Positions 56,542-64,000 of a DNA stretch of 64,000 nucleotides are shown here, one piece after another. The DNA is from CADEDH01 sp965263455. Lineage in GTDB: Bacteria; Actinomycetota; Acidimicrobiia; Acidimicrobiales; SZUA-35. The notes below the pieces were generated by a model. That model was not told the DNA's origin. It was given only the letters and a program-made list of their open reading frames with translations, and searched no databases. Position numbers and translations under genes: made by a program. How positions within the stretch are numbered: the stretch's first letter is position 1; the number at the start of each line of letters is the position of its first letter. The stretch covers positions 434,001 through 498,000 of the forward strand of contig CBDHHN010000002.1 of the NCBI GenBank assembly GCA_965263455.1, in the 5' to 3' direction.

Positions 56542-57966
56542 ATGCCCCTCCCCTCCCCCGACCGACTCCGGGCCGCCGACCCGGCCGATCCCCGCCGGAC
56601 CGACGTGCGGCCGGCGGGAACCGTCTTCGTCGTACTCGTACTGACCCTGGTCACGGCCGGGCTGCTCAATGCCGAGGCCATGCTCCACCGGGCCCGCACC
56701 AGCCCCCTGGGGGCGGACCGGGACGCTGCGCTGGCGGTGTGGGAACCCGTGGAGCGGGCGGCCTCCTCGGTCGGTCTCACCCTGCCCCGGGCCGGCCTGG
56801 AGGCCGTCCAGGACCTCGACCCCACCACCCGGTCGCCGTCGACCAAGCTGTTGGCCACCGGGCCCAAGGGGGACGAAGACGCCGACGAACTGGCGGCCGG
56901 GCCGGAGGGGACACCAACGCCGGGCGCCGTCGACGAATCGGGCTCGACGGGCCGCCAGGGCGGGCCGGGGCCCGCCATCGGCCACGAGCCGGCCCCCATT
57001 CCTCCGGCAGGGCCGACCGCGGTCGAAGACGGAGCCGGCCGGGGGGCCGACGGCGCCACTGCGTCGGGGGGCGAGGAGGATGGGGGCGGAGAGGGTTCCG
57101 ACGACCCCGCGGGGCCCGTTCCCGGAGCCGTTGCCGACCGGGCGGCCCCGGACCAGCCGGCGTCGACGCCCGGTGGGGTTCGGCCGACGGAGACGGACGC
57201 CGCACCCGAGGGACCGACCGCCATCGAGGGCCCGGGCTCGGGGGCCAGGGCTGCCGCCGCCGGGGCCCAACCCGACGCCGAATCGGGCGGGCCGGATTCG
57301 GCCCTCCTACGCCGACCCACCCCGGACGATCCGCTCCGGCTGCTGGTCATCGGCGACTCCACCCTCGACCCGGTTGGCTCGGCCCTCCTTCGCCGGCTGG
57401 GCGACACCGGGGTTGCGGCCGGGGTCGTCGACTACCGGGTCTCCACCGGGCTGGCCCGGCCCGACTACTTCGACTGGCCCAACCACCTGTCGACCCTCCA
57501 ACCGGAGCTGGGAGCGGAGGTGGTCGTCATCATGCTCGGGGCCAACGACGCTCAGGCCTTCGTGGTCGACAACCGGGCCGTCGAGTTCGGGACCGAGGAG
57601 TGGCGGGCGGAGTACCGTCGGCGGGTGCAGGCTCTGCTCGACCAGCTGACGGCCGGAGGGTCATGGGTGGTGTGGATCGGTCAGCCGGCCATGCGCAACG
57701 ATCCCTTCGACCAGAAGATGCAGGAGCTGAACGCCATCTACGCCGAGGTGGCCGACGGCCACCCGACGGCCCGCTTTCTCGATTCCCGTCCCTTCACCAC
57801 CGACGGCGACGGCCGCTACGCCAACTATCTGGTCGACGCCGGGGGCGGCCGGTTCCAGGCCCGCCACACCGACGGTGTGCACCTGACGTCGGCCGGAGGC
57901 GAGCATCTGGCCCCCGCCGTCATCGCCGTGCTGGACGAGATCGCCCCCCTGGGTCCGACCCGGTAG
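56542..57966 (+). CDS. Membrane-anchored SGNH/GDSL hydrolase (DUF459-like)
   Basis: A 474-residue protein: cytoplasmic N-terminus, one transmembrane helix (TVFVVLVLTLVTAGLLNAEA, about residues 27-46), and a long low-complexity extracytoplasmic linker rich in Gly, Pro, Asp, Glu and Ala (about 95-255). A DUF459-type SGNH domain follows. Its blocks are LRLLVIGDSTLDPVG (nucleophile Ser), VVIMLGANDAQAF (Asn), VVWIGQPAMRNDPFDQKMQE and TDGVHLTSAGGEHLAPAV (Asp-His). It is downstream of the MBOAT gene and probably transfers acetyl from it to a cell-surface glycan. The linker has expanded GC codons. Confidence 0.87.
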   Translation: MPLPSPDRLRAADPADPRRTDVRPAGTVFVVLVLTLVTAGLLNAEAMLHRARTSPLGADRDAALAVWEPVERAASSVGLTLPRAGLEAVQDLDPTTRSPSTKLLATGPKGDEDADELAAGPEGTPTPGAVDESGSTGRQGGPGPAIGHEPAPIPPAGPTAVEDGAGRGADGATASGGEEDGGGEGSDDPAGPVPGAVADRAAPDQPASTPGGVRPTETDAAPEGPTAIEGPGSGARAAAAGAQPDAESGGPDSALLRRPTPDDPLRLLVIGDSTLDPVGSALLRRLGDTGVAAGVVDYRVSTGLARPDYFDWPNHLSTLQPELGAEVVVIMLGANDAQAFVVDNRAVEFGTEEWRAEYRRRVQALLDQLTAGGSWVVWIGQPAMRNDPFDQKMQELNAIYAEVADGHPTARFLDSRPFTTDGDGRYANYLVDAGGGRFQARHTDGVHLTSAGGEHLAPAVIAVLDEIAPLGPTR

Positions 57967-58019
57967 CCGTCGCCCCGATCGATTCGCACCGAGCGGGCCC
58001 AGGGGGCAGATTGGTCGCC

Positions 58020-58940
58020 ATGACCAACGACTCCTCTCGCCTGCCCGCCATCTCCCTCGCCGCCGTCGCCGGGCGTAGGGCCCGGACCATCGAGCTGGCC
58101 ACCGAGATCGAGCGTCGGGGCTTCAGCGGCATCTACGGCCCCAGCCTGGGCGACGTCATGGGCCTGTGCCTGTCGATCGCCCACGTGACCGAGCGCATCC
58201 ATTTCGGCACGTCGGTCCAGCCCATCTACCTCCAGCATCCCTCGGCCCTGGCCGCCTCCGCCGCCTACCTGCACGAGGTGTCCGAGGGTCGATTCCACCT
58301 CGGGATCGGGGTCACGCACGGGCCCGTCCACTCCCGCCTGGGGGTCCAGCCGGGCAAGCCGCTGGCCGACACCCGGGAGTACGTCGAGACCATGCGTAAG
58401 GTCGGCGACTCGATGGGCGGACTGCCGCCGATCACCTTGGCCACCCTGCGGGACAAGATGGTGGCCCTGTCGGTCGAGATCGCCGAAGGCGCGGTGTGGG
58501 CCAACGCCTCCCGGTCCCGGATGGGCCATTCGCTCTCCCTGATCCCCGAGGAGCGCAGGGCCGACGGGTTCTACGTCGGCAACATGATCCCCACCGTCAT
58601 CGACGACGATCGTGAGGCCGGCGCCGCCCGCAACCGGGCCACGCTCAAGGGCTACGTCCGGCTTCCCAACTACCGGAACTACTGGAAGGACGCCGGGTAC
58701 GAGGAGGAGATGGCGGCCGTCGAGGCGGCGATGGCATCGGGTGACGAGGACGCCCTCCTGGCCGCCATGACCGACGAGTGGCTGTCGGACTGCACCCTCT
58801 ACGGCTCGGCCGGCGAGGTCCGCGACGGCGTCGAGGCCTGGTTCGACGCCGGGGTCACGACGCCGATTCTGGTGCCGTCGTCGACCAGCGGCGGCCAGAT
58901 GAAGGCCTTCGAGGAGATCTTCGCCACCTTCGCCGACTGA
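58020..58940 (+). CDS. LLM-class flavin/F420-dependent oxidoreductase
   Basis: A 306-residue luciferase-like protein. Typical segments are RGFSGIYGPSLGDVMGLCLS, ERIHFGTSVQPIYLQHPSAL, EVSEGRFHLGIGVTHGPVHS and WFDAGVTTPILVPSST. Actinobacterial relatives with this length often depend on F420. CAGATT at 58007-58012 lies 7 nt before the ATG, so the transcript is probably leaderless. It is convergent with the acyl-CoA dehydrogenase gene. The substrate is unknown. Confidence 0.87.
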   Translation: MTNDSSRLPAISLAAVAGRRARTIELATEIERRGFSGIYGPSLGDVMGLCLSIAHVTERIHFGTSVQPIYLQHPSALAASAAYLHEVSEGRFHLGIGVTHGPVHSRLGVQPGKPLADTREYVETMRKVGDSMGGLPPITLATLRDKMVALSVEIAEGAVWANASRSRMGHSLSLIPEERRADGFYVGNMIPTVIDDDREAGAARNRATLKGYVRLPNYRNYWKDAGYEEEMAAVEAAMASGDEDALLAAMTDEWLSDCTLYGSAGEVRDGVEAWFDAGVTTPILVPSSTSGGQMKAFEEIFATFAD

Positions 58941-58967
58941 GGGCCGGGCGGCGCGAGGCGGTGGTGG

Positions 58968-60116
58968 CTACAGGCCCAGCTGGCGGGAGGCGAGATCGCG
59001 CATGATCTCCTCCGAGCCGCCGCCGATGGCCTGGACCCGGACCTCCCGGTAGAGGCGCTCGACGGTGTCGCCTCGCAGGTAGCTGGCCCCGCCCAGGATC
59101 TGGGCCGCCTCTCGGGCGCAGAACTCGAAGGTGGTGGTGGCCGCCACCTTGGCCTCGGCGATCTCGGCCACCGGGTCGTCGCCCTGGTTGAGGCGCCACG
59201 ACAACAGCTCGTTCCAGGCCTGGCTGGCGTTGATCAGTCGGTCCATCTCCACCAGCTTGTGGCGGATGACCTGATGACGAACCAGCTGCTTGCCGAACGT
59301 CTCGCGCTCGCGGGCCCAGGCCAGGGCCTCGTCGTAGCAGACCCGGGCGAAGGCGGTCGATTGGACGGCCAGATCGAGCCGCTCGGCATTGAAGTTGTTG
59401 ACGATGGCCGAGAACCCGGCGTTCTCCTCGGTGATCAGGTTCGACACCGGCACCCGGACGTCGTCGAAGTACAGGGTGGCGGTGTCGGAGGCCAGCCAGC
59501 CCATCTTGTCGAGCTTGGTCCGCTCCAGACCGGGCCGATCGCCCTCGATCATCAGCAGCGAGAGGCCGGAAGGCCCTTCGCCCCCGGTCCGGACCGCGGT
59601 GGTCAGGTAGTCGGCCCGCATCCCGGAGGTGATGAACGTCTTGGAGCCGTTGACCACGTACTCGTCACCCTCCCGGCGGGCCGTGGTCTTGATCCGGGCC
59701 ACGTCGGAGCCACCACTGGGCTCGGTGATGGCCAGGGCGCAGATGGCCTCGCCCGACTGGCAGGGGGTGATGACCTTGGCCTTGATGTCGTCGGGGGCGA
59801 ACTTCTGCACCGGGGGCAGGCCGATGTAGTTGGAGAACAGGGCGGCGACCACACCCCCGGACCCCGACCGGCACAGCTCCTCCATCAACACCAGGCGCAT
59901 CAGGGCGTCGCGTTGGCCGTGGCCCCCGTACTCGGCGTCGAAGCCGTCGCCGAACAGGCCGATGGCGCCCGCCTTCTTGTACAGGTCGCGGGGCACCTCA
60001 CCGGCCAGGTCCCACTCGTGGACGTGCGGGGTGATCTCGTTCTCGGTGAACTGCCGGACGACGGCGCGGTAGGCCTCGTGGTCCTCGGTGTAGAAGGGGC
60101 TTGAGACCTGGGTCAT
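58968..60116 (-). CDS. Acyl-CoA dehydrogenase
   Basis: A 382-residue FAD enzyme of the classical acyl-CoA dehydrogenase class. FAD-binding and substrate motifs: ICALAITEPSGGSDVARIKT, FITSGMRADYLTT, FNAERLDLAVQSTAFARVCY, ARERETFGKQLVRHQVIRHK, EAAQILGGASYLRGDTVERL and the terminal VRVQAIGGGSEEIMRDL with the catalytic Glu. It is a medium- or short-branched-chain type by overall pattern. It lies alone; the 5' region shows GAGTAC 7 nt before the ATG as a weak -10. Confidence 0.92.
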   Translation of the reverse strand: MTQVSSPFYTEDHEAYRAVVRQFTENEITPHVHEWDLAGEVPRDLYKKAGAIGLFGDGFDAEYGGHGQRDALMRLVLMEELCRSGSGGVVAALFSNYIGLPPVQKFAPDDIKAKVITPCQSGEAICALAITEPSGGSDVARIKTTARREGDEYVVNGSKTFITSGMRADYLTTAVRTGGEGPSGLSLLMIEGDRPGLERTKLDKMGWLASDTATLYFDDVRVPVSNLITEENAGFSAIVNNFNAERLDLAVQSTAFARVCYDEALAWARERETFGKQLVRHQVIRHKLVEMDRLINASQAWNELLSWRLNQGDDPVAEIAEAKVAATTTFEFCAREAAQILGGASYLRGDTVERLYREVRVQAIGGGSEEIMRDLASRQLGL

Positions 60117-60194
60117 GGACGGTGTACTCCGAGTTGGATCGGGGGCGGGCCGGCAGGGTCGCCGGTCGAGGCCGGGTCGACCGGGAGGCTCATG

Positions 60195-60995
60195 CTAGGT
60201 CAGCTCGCGCAGGAGCTCCGAAGCCATGGGTTGCCCCGCCGACTGGATCTCGCCCGGCAGCAGCAGACCGTCGGTGGTGACGACCCGATCGACGAGGCCG
60301 AAACCGATGACGTCGTGGTCGCCGAGCCAGGCCAGCTCGTCCCGCGCCACGGTCCGCTCCACGATGGCCTGCCAGTAGGGCTCGGGCACCTGACGACCGA
60401 CGCCGACGACGAGCCAGGTGGGCACACCGACGGCCCGGGCGACGGCGGCCAACAGCAGCGAACCGACGTCGGTGAGGGCGGCCGCGGGGCCGGCGGCCGC
60501 CGCCTCGAGGAGCACCACATCGGCGTCCTGGACGGCGCCGGCGGCTCGGGCCGCGTCGACCTCCTCGGCCTCCAGGTCGGCCCGTTCCAGGCTCCGGACC
60601 ATGGGCCCGCCCTGGCCCTCGACATCGATCACGAGGGCCGACACGTCACCCCGGCGGGGCAGGGCGGCCGAGATCAGGTCGGGCCAACCGCTGACCGCGA
60701 CCCGCGCCCCGTCGGGCAGGGCGTGGGCCAACTCCCGGGCCGTGTTGTCGCCCCGCAGCTCGTCGATCACACCCCGGGCCTCGACCCAGGTGTCGGCCCC
60801 GAGCACCAACCGGGTGCACATCCACCAGAGCGGGCCCACCGCCGGCTGACGGGTGAGAAGCCGCCGGGCGGCGGTGACCAGCCCGGCAGGGTCGTCCCGG
60901 AACACCCCGAGCGCGGAGGCCGCCTCCTGGACCAGCAGGTTGGCGTCGGCCCCGCCCGCTCGGGCCACGTAGCGCAGCTGCTCGATCGGATGCAC
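60195..60995 (-). CDS. eIF-2B alpha/beta/delta-like hypothetical protein
   Basis: A 266-residue protein. The N-terminal helical part (HPIEQLRYVARAGGADANLL, VTAARRLLTRQPAVGPLWWM) and the Rossmann-like C-terminal part (ARVAVSGWPDLISAALPRRG, QDADVVLLEAAAAGPAAALT, DVGSLLLAAVARAVGVPTWL) resemble the eIF-2B/MtnA-type isomerase fold. The active-site Cys and Asp of true MtnA are not evident, so the function is open. The GTG start lies 8 nt after TAGGAT (61009-61004), a likely leaderless mRNA. Confidence 0.65.
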   Translation of the reverse strand: MHPIEQLRYVARAGGADANLLVQEAASALGVFRDDPAGLVTAARRLLTRQPAVGPLWWMCTRLVLGADTWVEARGVIDELRGDNTARELAHALPDGARVAVSGWPDLISAALPRRGDVSALVIDVEGQGGPMVRSLERADLEAEEVDAARAAGAVQDADVVLLEAAAAGPAAALTDVGSLLLAAVARAVGVPTWLVVGVGRQVPEPYWQAIVERTVARDELAWLGDHDVIGFGLVDRVVTTDGLLLPGEIQSAGQPMASELLRELT

Positions 60996-61126
60996 GAACC
61001 ACGATCCTAGGGGGCCGGGCCCGAACCGCGTCCACCCCGGCCCGGTGCACGGCTGGGACCGTGTCCGTCCCCGACCCTCGGCTCCGCTATCGTCAGTCCG
61101 TTCCCAGCGTCCTCCGGAGCCGGTCC

Positions 61127-61195
61127 CTCGACCGTCCCGGGCGACGGTCGAGCCCCGTGGATCGGGGCCGCCCGGGGACGAGTGACAAAGTTGTC
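61127..61195 (+). promoter_or_regulatory. Structured 5' leader of the thioredoxin-fold gene
   Basis: CTCGACCGTC/GACGGTCGAG (61127-61136/61143-61152) is a 10-bp hairpin, followed directly by CCCCG-TGGAT-CGGGG (61153-61167) and then the palindrome GACAAAGTTGTC (61184-61195). All lie between a TATCGT hexamer (61088-61093) and the gene start at 61222. It may be a regulatory leader, or a terminator plus promoter with operator. Confidence 0.4.
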
Positions 61196-61221
61196 TCGTT
61201 CGGGAGATGGAGGTTCGGAGA

Positions 61222-61737
61222 ATGGCAACAGGTGCGCTAACCTCCCCCGCCGTGGCCGAAGCTCCACCGGATCTGGTACTCGACTCGCTGCGGGGCGAGG
61301 GCTATGCCCTTCGGGATTGGCTGACCTCGTATCCTCTGCTCCTGGTGGCTCTCGACCCCTACACCCACGAGAGCGCCTGGATCCTGGAGACGGCCGGTCG
61401 ATTCCTGCAGCACTACTCGCCGTCCGACATCAGGGTGGGGTGGCTCGCCACCACCGATGACGACGGTTGCAGGCAGTTCCTCGGGCCGTGGGCCGAGCGG
61501 TTCCTGACCTTCCCCGATCCCGATCGGGAGGTGGTGCAGGCCCTCGCCGTCGAGCGGCTTCCCGCCCTGGTGCACATCCGGTCCGACCGCTTCGTCGAGG
61601 TGGCCGAGGGCTGGAATCCCGAGGAGTGGCGGGTCATCGCCGACCATCTGGCCAAGATCCTGGCCTGGAGCCGACCCATCATCCCTCAGCCCGGGGATCC
61701 CACGCCCTACCTGGGCACCCCGGCCAAAGAGGCCTGA
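61222..61737 (+). CDS. Thioredoxin-fold protein lacking active-site cysteines
   Basis: A 171-residue protein with a thioredoxin/TlpA-like pattern: YPLLLVALDPYTHESAWILE, DIRVGWLATTDDDGCRQFLG, VVQALAVERLPALVHIRSDR (cis-Pro-like). The usual C-x-x-C position reads THESAW, so redox activity of the normal kind is not expected. The only cysteine is in DDGCRQF. GGAGG lies 8 nt before the ATG. It is divergent from the eIF-2B-like gene and followed by malonyl-CoA decarboxylase. The role is unknown; a structural or regulatory thioredoxin fold is possible. Confidence 0.68.
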   Translation: MATGALTSPAVAEAPPDLVLDSLRGEGYALRDWLTSYPLLLVALDPYTHESAWILETAGRFLQHYSPSDIRVGWLATTDDDGCRQFLGPWAERFLTFPDPDREVVQALAVERLPALVHIRSDRFVEVAEGWNPEEWRVIADHLAKILAWSRPIIPQPGDPTPYLGTPAKEA

Positions 61738-61821
61738 CGGTCGGGGCCCGCTCCCGCCCCTGCCACCTTGACCCCAGGCTCAGGTCCGCACGGTCGGAGC
61801 CCGGATGGTAGAACGGGCCCA

Positions 61822-63234
61822 ATGGTGACGACCCGGATCGAGCGCCTCGTCGGCTACGTCCGTCGCTGGCGAACCTATGGCGACGGGGCGGACCAGCTGA
61901 CCCTCGCCCCCGGCCTTCCCGACCCCGACCTGCGCCGACTCCGCCGCGTCCTCGATCAGTGTGTCGAGGCCCGTGGGGGCGAGGTGGCGGCCCGCCGCAA
62001 GGCCCGGGCCGTGGGGTCGGCGTTCTCCACGCTCGACGGCGAAGGACGGCACCGCTTCTTCCAGCTGCTGGCCACCGACTACGGGGGCGAGGAGACCGCC
62101 GTCGACACCGCCATAGGTGGTGTCCTGAGGGCCCGCAGTCCGAACGAACGGCGCGAGGCCGAGGCCGAACTGCGCCAGGCCCTCGAACCCCGGCGGGAGC
62201 GGTTGTTCCGCCGATTCGCCGGACTCGACGGAGGGCTCCCGTTCCTGATCGGCCTCCGGGAGGAGCTCCTGGGCCTACTCGGCCGCCATCCCGAGCTGGG
62301 GCCCGTCGACCACGACCTGCGCCGCATCCTCGAGAGCTGGTTCGATGTCGCCCTGCTCCGGCTCGAACAACTGCGATGGGATTCCCCGGCGGCGTTGTTG
62401 GAGAAGCTCATCGCCTACGAGGCGGTCCACGCCATCGAGTCGTGGGACGACCTCAAGGGTCGGCTGGGTGAAGGGCGGCGGTGCTACGCCTTCCTCCACC
62501 CGGCCATGGGTGACGATCCGCTGATCTTCGTCGAGGTGGCGCTGACCCAGGGCATCGCCGACAGCCTGCCACCCCTGCTGGACCCGGCTTCGGACCGGAC
62601 CGAGGCGGGCGAGGCCGATTCGGCCATCTTCTACTCGATCTCCAACTGCCACCGTGGGCTGGCCGGCGTCAGCCTGGGCGACTTCCTGATCAAGTCGGTG
62701 GCCGAGCAACTGTCGGCCGAACTGCCCGACCTGCAGCACTTCGCCACCCTGTCCCCCCTCCCGGGCTTCCGCCGGTGGCTGGAGCGGGCCCTGGCCGCCG
62801 ACGCCATCACCATCCACCAGGCCGAGCTGGACGACACCGGCCTGGCCGATCCGACCGAGGCCACCGGCCTGCTGGCGGAGCTGGTGGCCGGACCGGTGCC
62901 CGGCGGCGACGACCCCCGACTCGACCGGATCCGCCCTCTGCTGCTCCGCCTGGGAGCCCAGTACCTGCTGGAGGAACGGCGGGGGGACGGCGCCCTGGAT
63001 CCGGTGGCCCGCTTCCACCTGTCGAACGGGGCCTCGATCGGACGGCTCAACTGGTGGGCCAACCCCTCGGCCGCCGGGTGGGAGCGGGGCCTGGGGATGA
63101 TGGTCAACTACCGCTACCGGCTCCGCGACATCGAGCGCAACCACGACCGCTACGTCGAAGACGGCACGGTGACGGCCGACGACGGCCTACGACGGTTGTT
63201 GGGCGCCACCGACCCGGGCCCGAAAACGGCGTGA
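61822..63234 (+). CDS. Malonyl-CoA decarboxylase
   Basis: A 470-residue enzyme that converts malonyl-CoA to acetyl-CoA and CO2. It has the N-terminal helical domain followed by the GNAT-like catalytic domain. Characteristic sequences are ESWDDLKGRLGEGRRCYAFL, HPAMGDDPLIFVEVALTQGI, AIFYSISNCHRGLAGVSLGD, HFATLSPLPGFRRWL and VARFHLSNGASIGRLNWWAN. The catalytic Ser/His pair of the family maps to the TLSP and FHLSNG segments. TAGAAC at 61809-61814 lies 7 nt before the ATG (leaderless). The activity removes malonyl-CoA or supports malonate use. Confidence 0.92.
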   Translation: MVTTRIERLVGYVRRWRTYGDGADQLTLAPGLPDPDLRRLRRVLDQCVEARGGEVAARRKARAVGSAFSTLDGEGRHRFFQLLATDYGGEETAVDTAIGGVLRARSPNERREAEAELRQALEPRRERLFRRFAGLDGGLPFLIGLREELLGLLGRHPELGPVDHDLRRILESWFDVALLRLEQLRWDSPAALLEKLIAYEAVHAIESWDDLKGRLGEGRRCYAFLHPAMGDDPLIFVEVALTQGIADSLPPLLDPASDRTEAGEADSAIFYSISNCHRGLAGVSLGDFLIKSVAEQLSAELPDLQHFATLSPLPGFRRWLERALAADAITIHQAELDDTGLADPTEATGLLAELVAGPVPGGDDPRLDRIRPLLLRLGAQYLLEERRGDGALDPVARFHLSNGASIGRLNWWANPSAAGWERGLGMMVNYRYRLRDIERNHDRYVEDGTVTADDGLRRLLGATDPGPKTA

Positions 63235-63294
63235 GGCCGCCAGGCGGCGGCCCCACGCGTTGTGCACGGATTGACGATCGTTGGAACGTTCCGG

Positions 63295-63495
63295 CTACAG
63301 CGGCTGGACGTTCTTGGCTTCCTCCCCTTTCCGACCCTGACCGACCTCGAACTCGACCTGCTGGCCCTGGTTCAGTGTCTTGTACCCATCCCCCACGATG
63401 TTCGAAAAATGAACGAACACATCGTCGGCGCCTTCCCGGGAAATGAAGCCGAAGCCCTTCTCGGCATTGAAGAACTTCACGGTTCCTGTAGGCAT
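63295..63495 (-). CDS. Cold-shock protein (CspA family)
   Basis: A 66-residue single-stranded nucleic-acid-binding protein with one cold-shock domain: MPTGTVKFFNAEKGFGFISR (RNP1 KGFGFI), DDVFVHFSNI (RNP2 VFVHF) and EFEVGQGRKGEEAKNVQ. It acts as an RNA chaperone in the cytoplasm. A purine-rich GAAAGAAAGAG lies before the ATG. The 5' leader is about 50-60 nt and starts after TACACT (63557-63552). It is probably regulated post-transcriptionally like other csp genes. Confidence 0.96.
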   Translation of the reverse strand: MPTGTVKFFNAEKGFGFISREGADDVFVHFSNIVGDGYKTLNQGQQVEFEVGQGRKGEEAKNVQPL

Positions 63496-63551
63496 GGCTC
63501 TTTCTTTCGTCAAGCTTGAAGCGACCCTTGTGGCCCCCCCAATTGACGAAG

Positions 63552-63557
63552 AGTGTA
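63552..63557 (-). promoter_or_regulatory. -10 element of the cold-shock gene
   Basis: TACACT on the minus strand, the best -10 match in the 154-bp gap. No clear -35 is seen at the right spacing. Confidence 0.4.
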
Positions 63558-63649
63558 AATCGGCCTGCAGCCGTCCGCGCCGGGAATCTCCTCGCCGTTG
63601 ACAAATGACCAACAGCACCCTCGACCCACCGCAGACTGGATCCCCGACC

Positions 63650-64000
63650 ATGCTCGAACCACGCCACCTCGACGAGGCCGTCCTGACGTTCCTCACGGAG
63701 CGGCACCTGGCCACACTCACCACCACCGATGCCGCCGGCCGACCCCACGTGACCCCGGTGGGATTCACCTTTGAGCCGGAACGGGCGCTGGCCCGGGTCA
63801 TCACCTGGTCGGCGGCCCACAAGGTCGCCAACATCGTGCGCCGGCCGGAGGCCGAGGTGGCGGTCTGCCAGGTCGACGGCGGCCGCTGGCTCACCCTCCG
63901 GGGCCCGGCCCGGGTGACCGATGAGCCGGAGGCCGTGGCCGAAGGGGTGCGCCGCTACACCGCCCGCTACCGACCCCCGAAGCAGCGCGACGACCGGGTC
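63650..64000 (+). CDS. PPOX-class F420-dependent oxidoreductase, truncated by the window end
   Basis: The first 117 residues of a split-barrel flavoprotein: FLTERHLATLTTTDAAGRPH, VTPVGFTFEPERALARVITW, KVANIVRRPEAEVAVCQVDG and WLTLRGPARVTDEPEAVAEG. This arrangement is typical of actinobacterial PPOX-class F420-dependent enzymes (Rv1155-like). No stop codon appears before the window ends. ATG at 63650 is chosen; an in-frame ATG at 63605 is possible. Confidence 0.82.
   Translation, partial: MLEPRHLDEAVLTFLTERHLATLTTTDAAGRPHVTPVGFTFEPERALARVITWSAAHKVANIVRRPEAEVAVCQVDGGRWLTLRGPARVTDEPEAVAEGVRRYTARYRPPKQRDDRV

Noticed and set aside
1..64000. tRNA, rRNA, CRISPR, prophage or insertion sequence
   Set aside because: I saw no tRNA T-loop motifs in a cloverleaf context, no rRNA, no spaced identical repeats with unique spacers, and no transposase or integrase. 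The palindrome array at 17.8 kb has short variable gaps, not CRISPR spacers.

Overview
The window is about 64 kb of high-GC DNA, densely packed with genes on both strands. It holds no rRNA, tRNA, CRISPR array or recognisable transposase. The gene content points to an actinobacterium, and my best guess is the class Acidimicrobiia. The signs are a homodimeric AceE pyruvate dehydrogenase, several F420-type flavin oxidoreductases (LLM and PPOX families), SufU-type iron-sulfur assembly, an MhuD-like haem oxygenase, methylsuccinyl-CoA dehydrogenase, many GTG starts, and many starts lying 6-8 nt after a TANNNT or CANNNT -10 hexamer (leaderless mRNAs). The assignment to a class is inference.

Layout. 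1-9.2 kb: 5' part of lpdA, an SDR/SRPBCC pair, DUF427, an RNase HI-SLOG fusion, aceE, and an ABC exporter with a WYL regulator. 9.2-17.7 kb: two GNAT enzymes, a Tat-exported PhoD phosphatase, a TetR/SnoaL divergent pair with a palindromic operator, a PPOX protein, an alpha/beta hydrolase that lacks the usual serine, a structured non-coding stretch (15.0-15.3 kb), and a secreted PQQ-type sugar dehydrogenase with a CHRD domain. 17.7-24.8 kb: an array of AACCCTCCGGGTT palindromes abutting an acyl-CoA dehydrogenase stop codon, a VapBC-type toxin-antitoxin pair, an EEP nuclease, a DAO oxidoreductase, homoserine kinase and an LLM oxidoreductase. 24.8-31.5 kb: a minus-strand run of nagA, acyl-CoA carboxylase beta, a HAD phosphatase, a DsbA/FrnE protein, acyl-CoA synthetase and PlsC. 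31.6-34.7 kb: two PH-domain membrane proteins and an MBL hydrolase.

34.8-46.5 kb is an iron-sulfur island in three transcription units: sufC1-sufS-sufU-phosphatase (+), sufD-Rieske-sufC2-pterin dehydratase (-) and sufB (-). Each has a CTAC...GTAG palindrome at its promoter, so one regulator probably controls all three. An MhuD-like haem-degrading enzyme lies just downstream of sufB. 46.6-49.9 kb: gamma carbonic anhydrase, M50 protease, flavin reductase and an MBL protein.

50.2-52.3 kb is the most notable locus. A thioredoxin-like fusion protein is followed by a gene whose frame is interrupted by a single in-frame TGA. That TGA encodes the U of a U-G-S-C motif, and a SECIS-like hairpin begins 11 nt after it. 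I annotate it as one selenoprotein gene of the UGSC family. The rest (52.3-64 kb) holds mutY, methylsuccinyl-CoA dehydrogenase (ethylmalonyl-CoA pathway), an MBOAT/SGNH acetylation pair, an LLM oxidoreductase, an acyl-CoA dehydrogenase, an eIF-2B-like protein, a cysteine-less thioredoxin-fold protein, malonyl-CoA decarboxylase, a cold-shock protein and a truncated PPOX gene. The metabolic theme is acyl-CoA turnover (three acyl-CoA dehydrogenases, ligase, carboxylase, decarboxylase) with iron-sulfur and redox maintenance.
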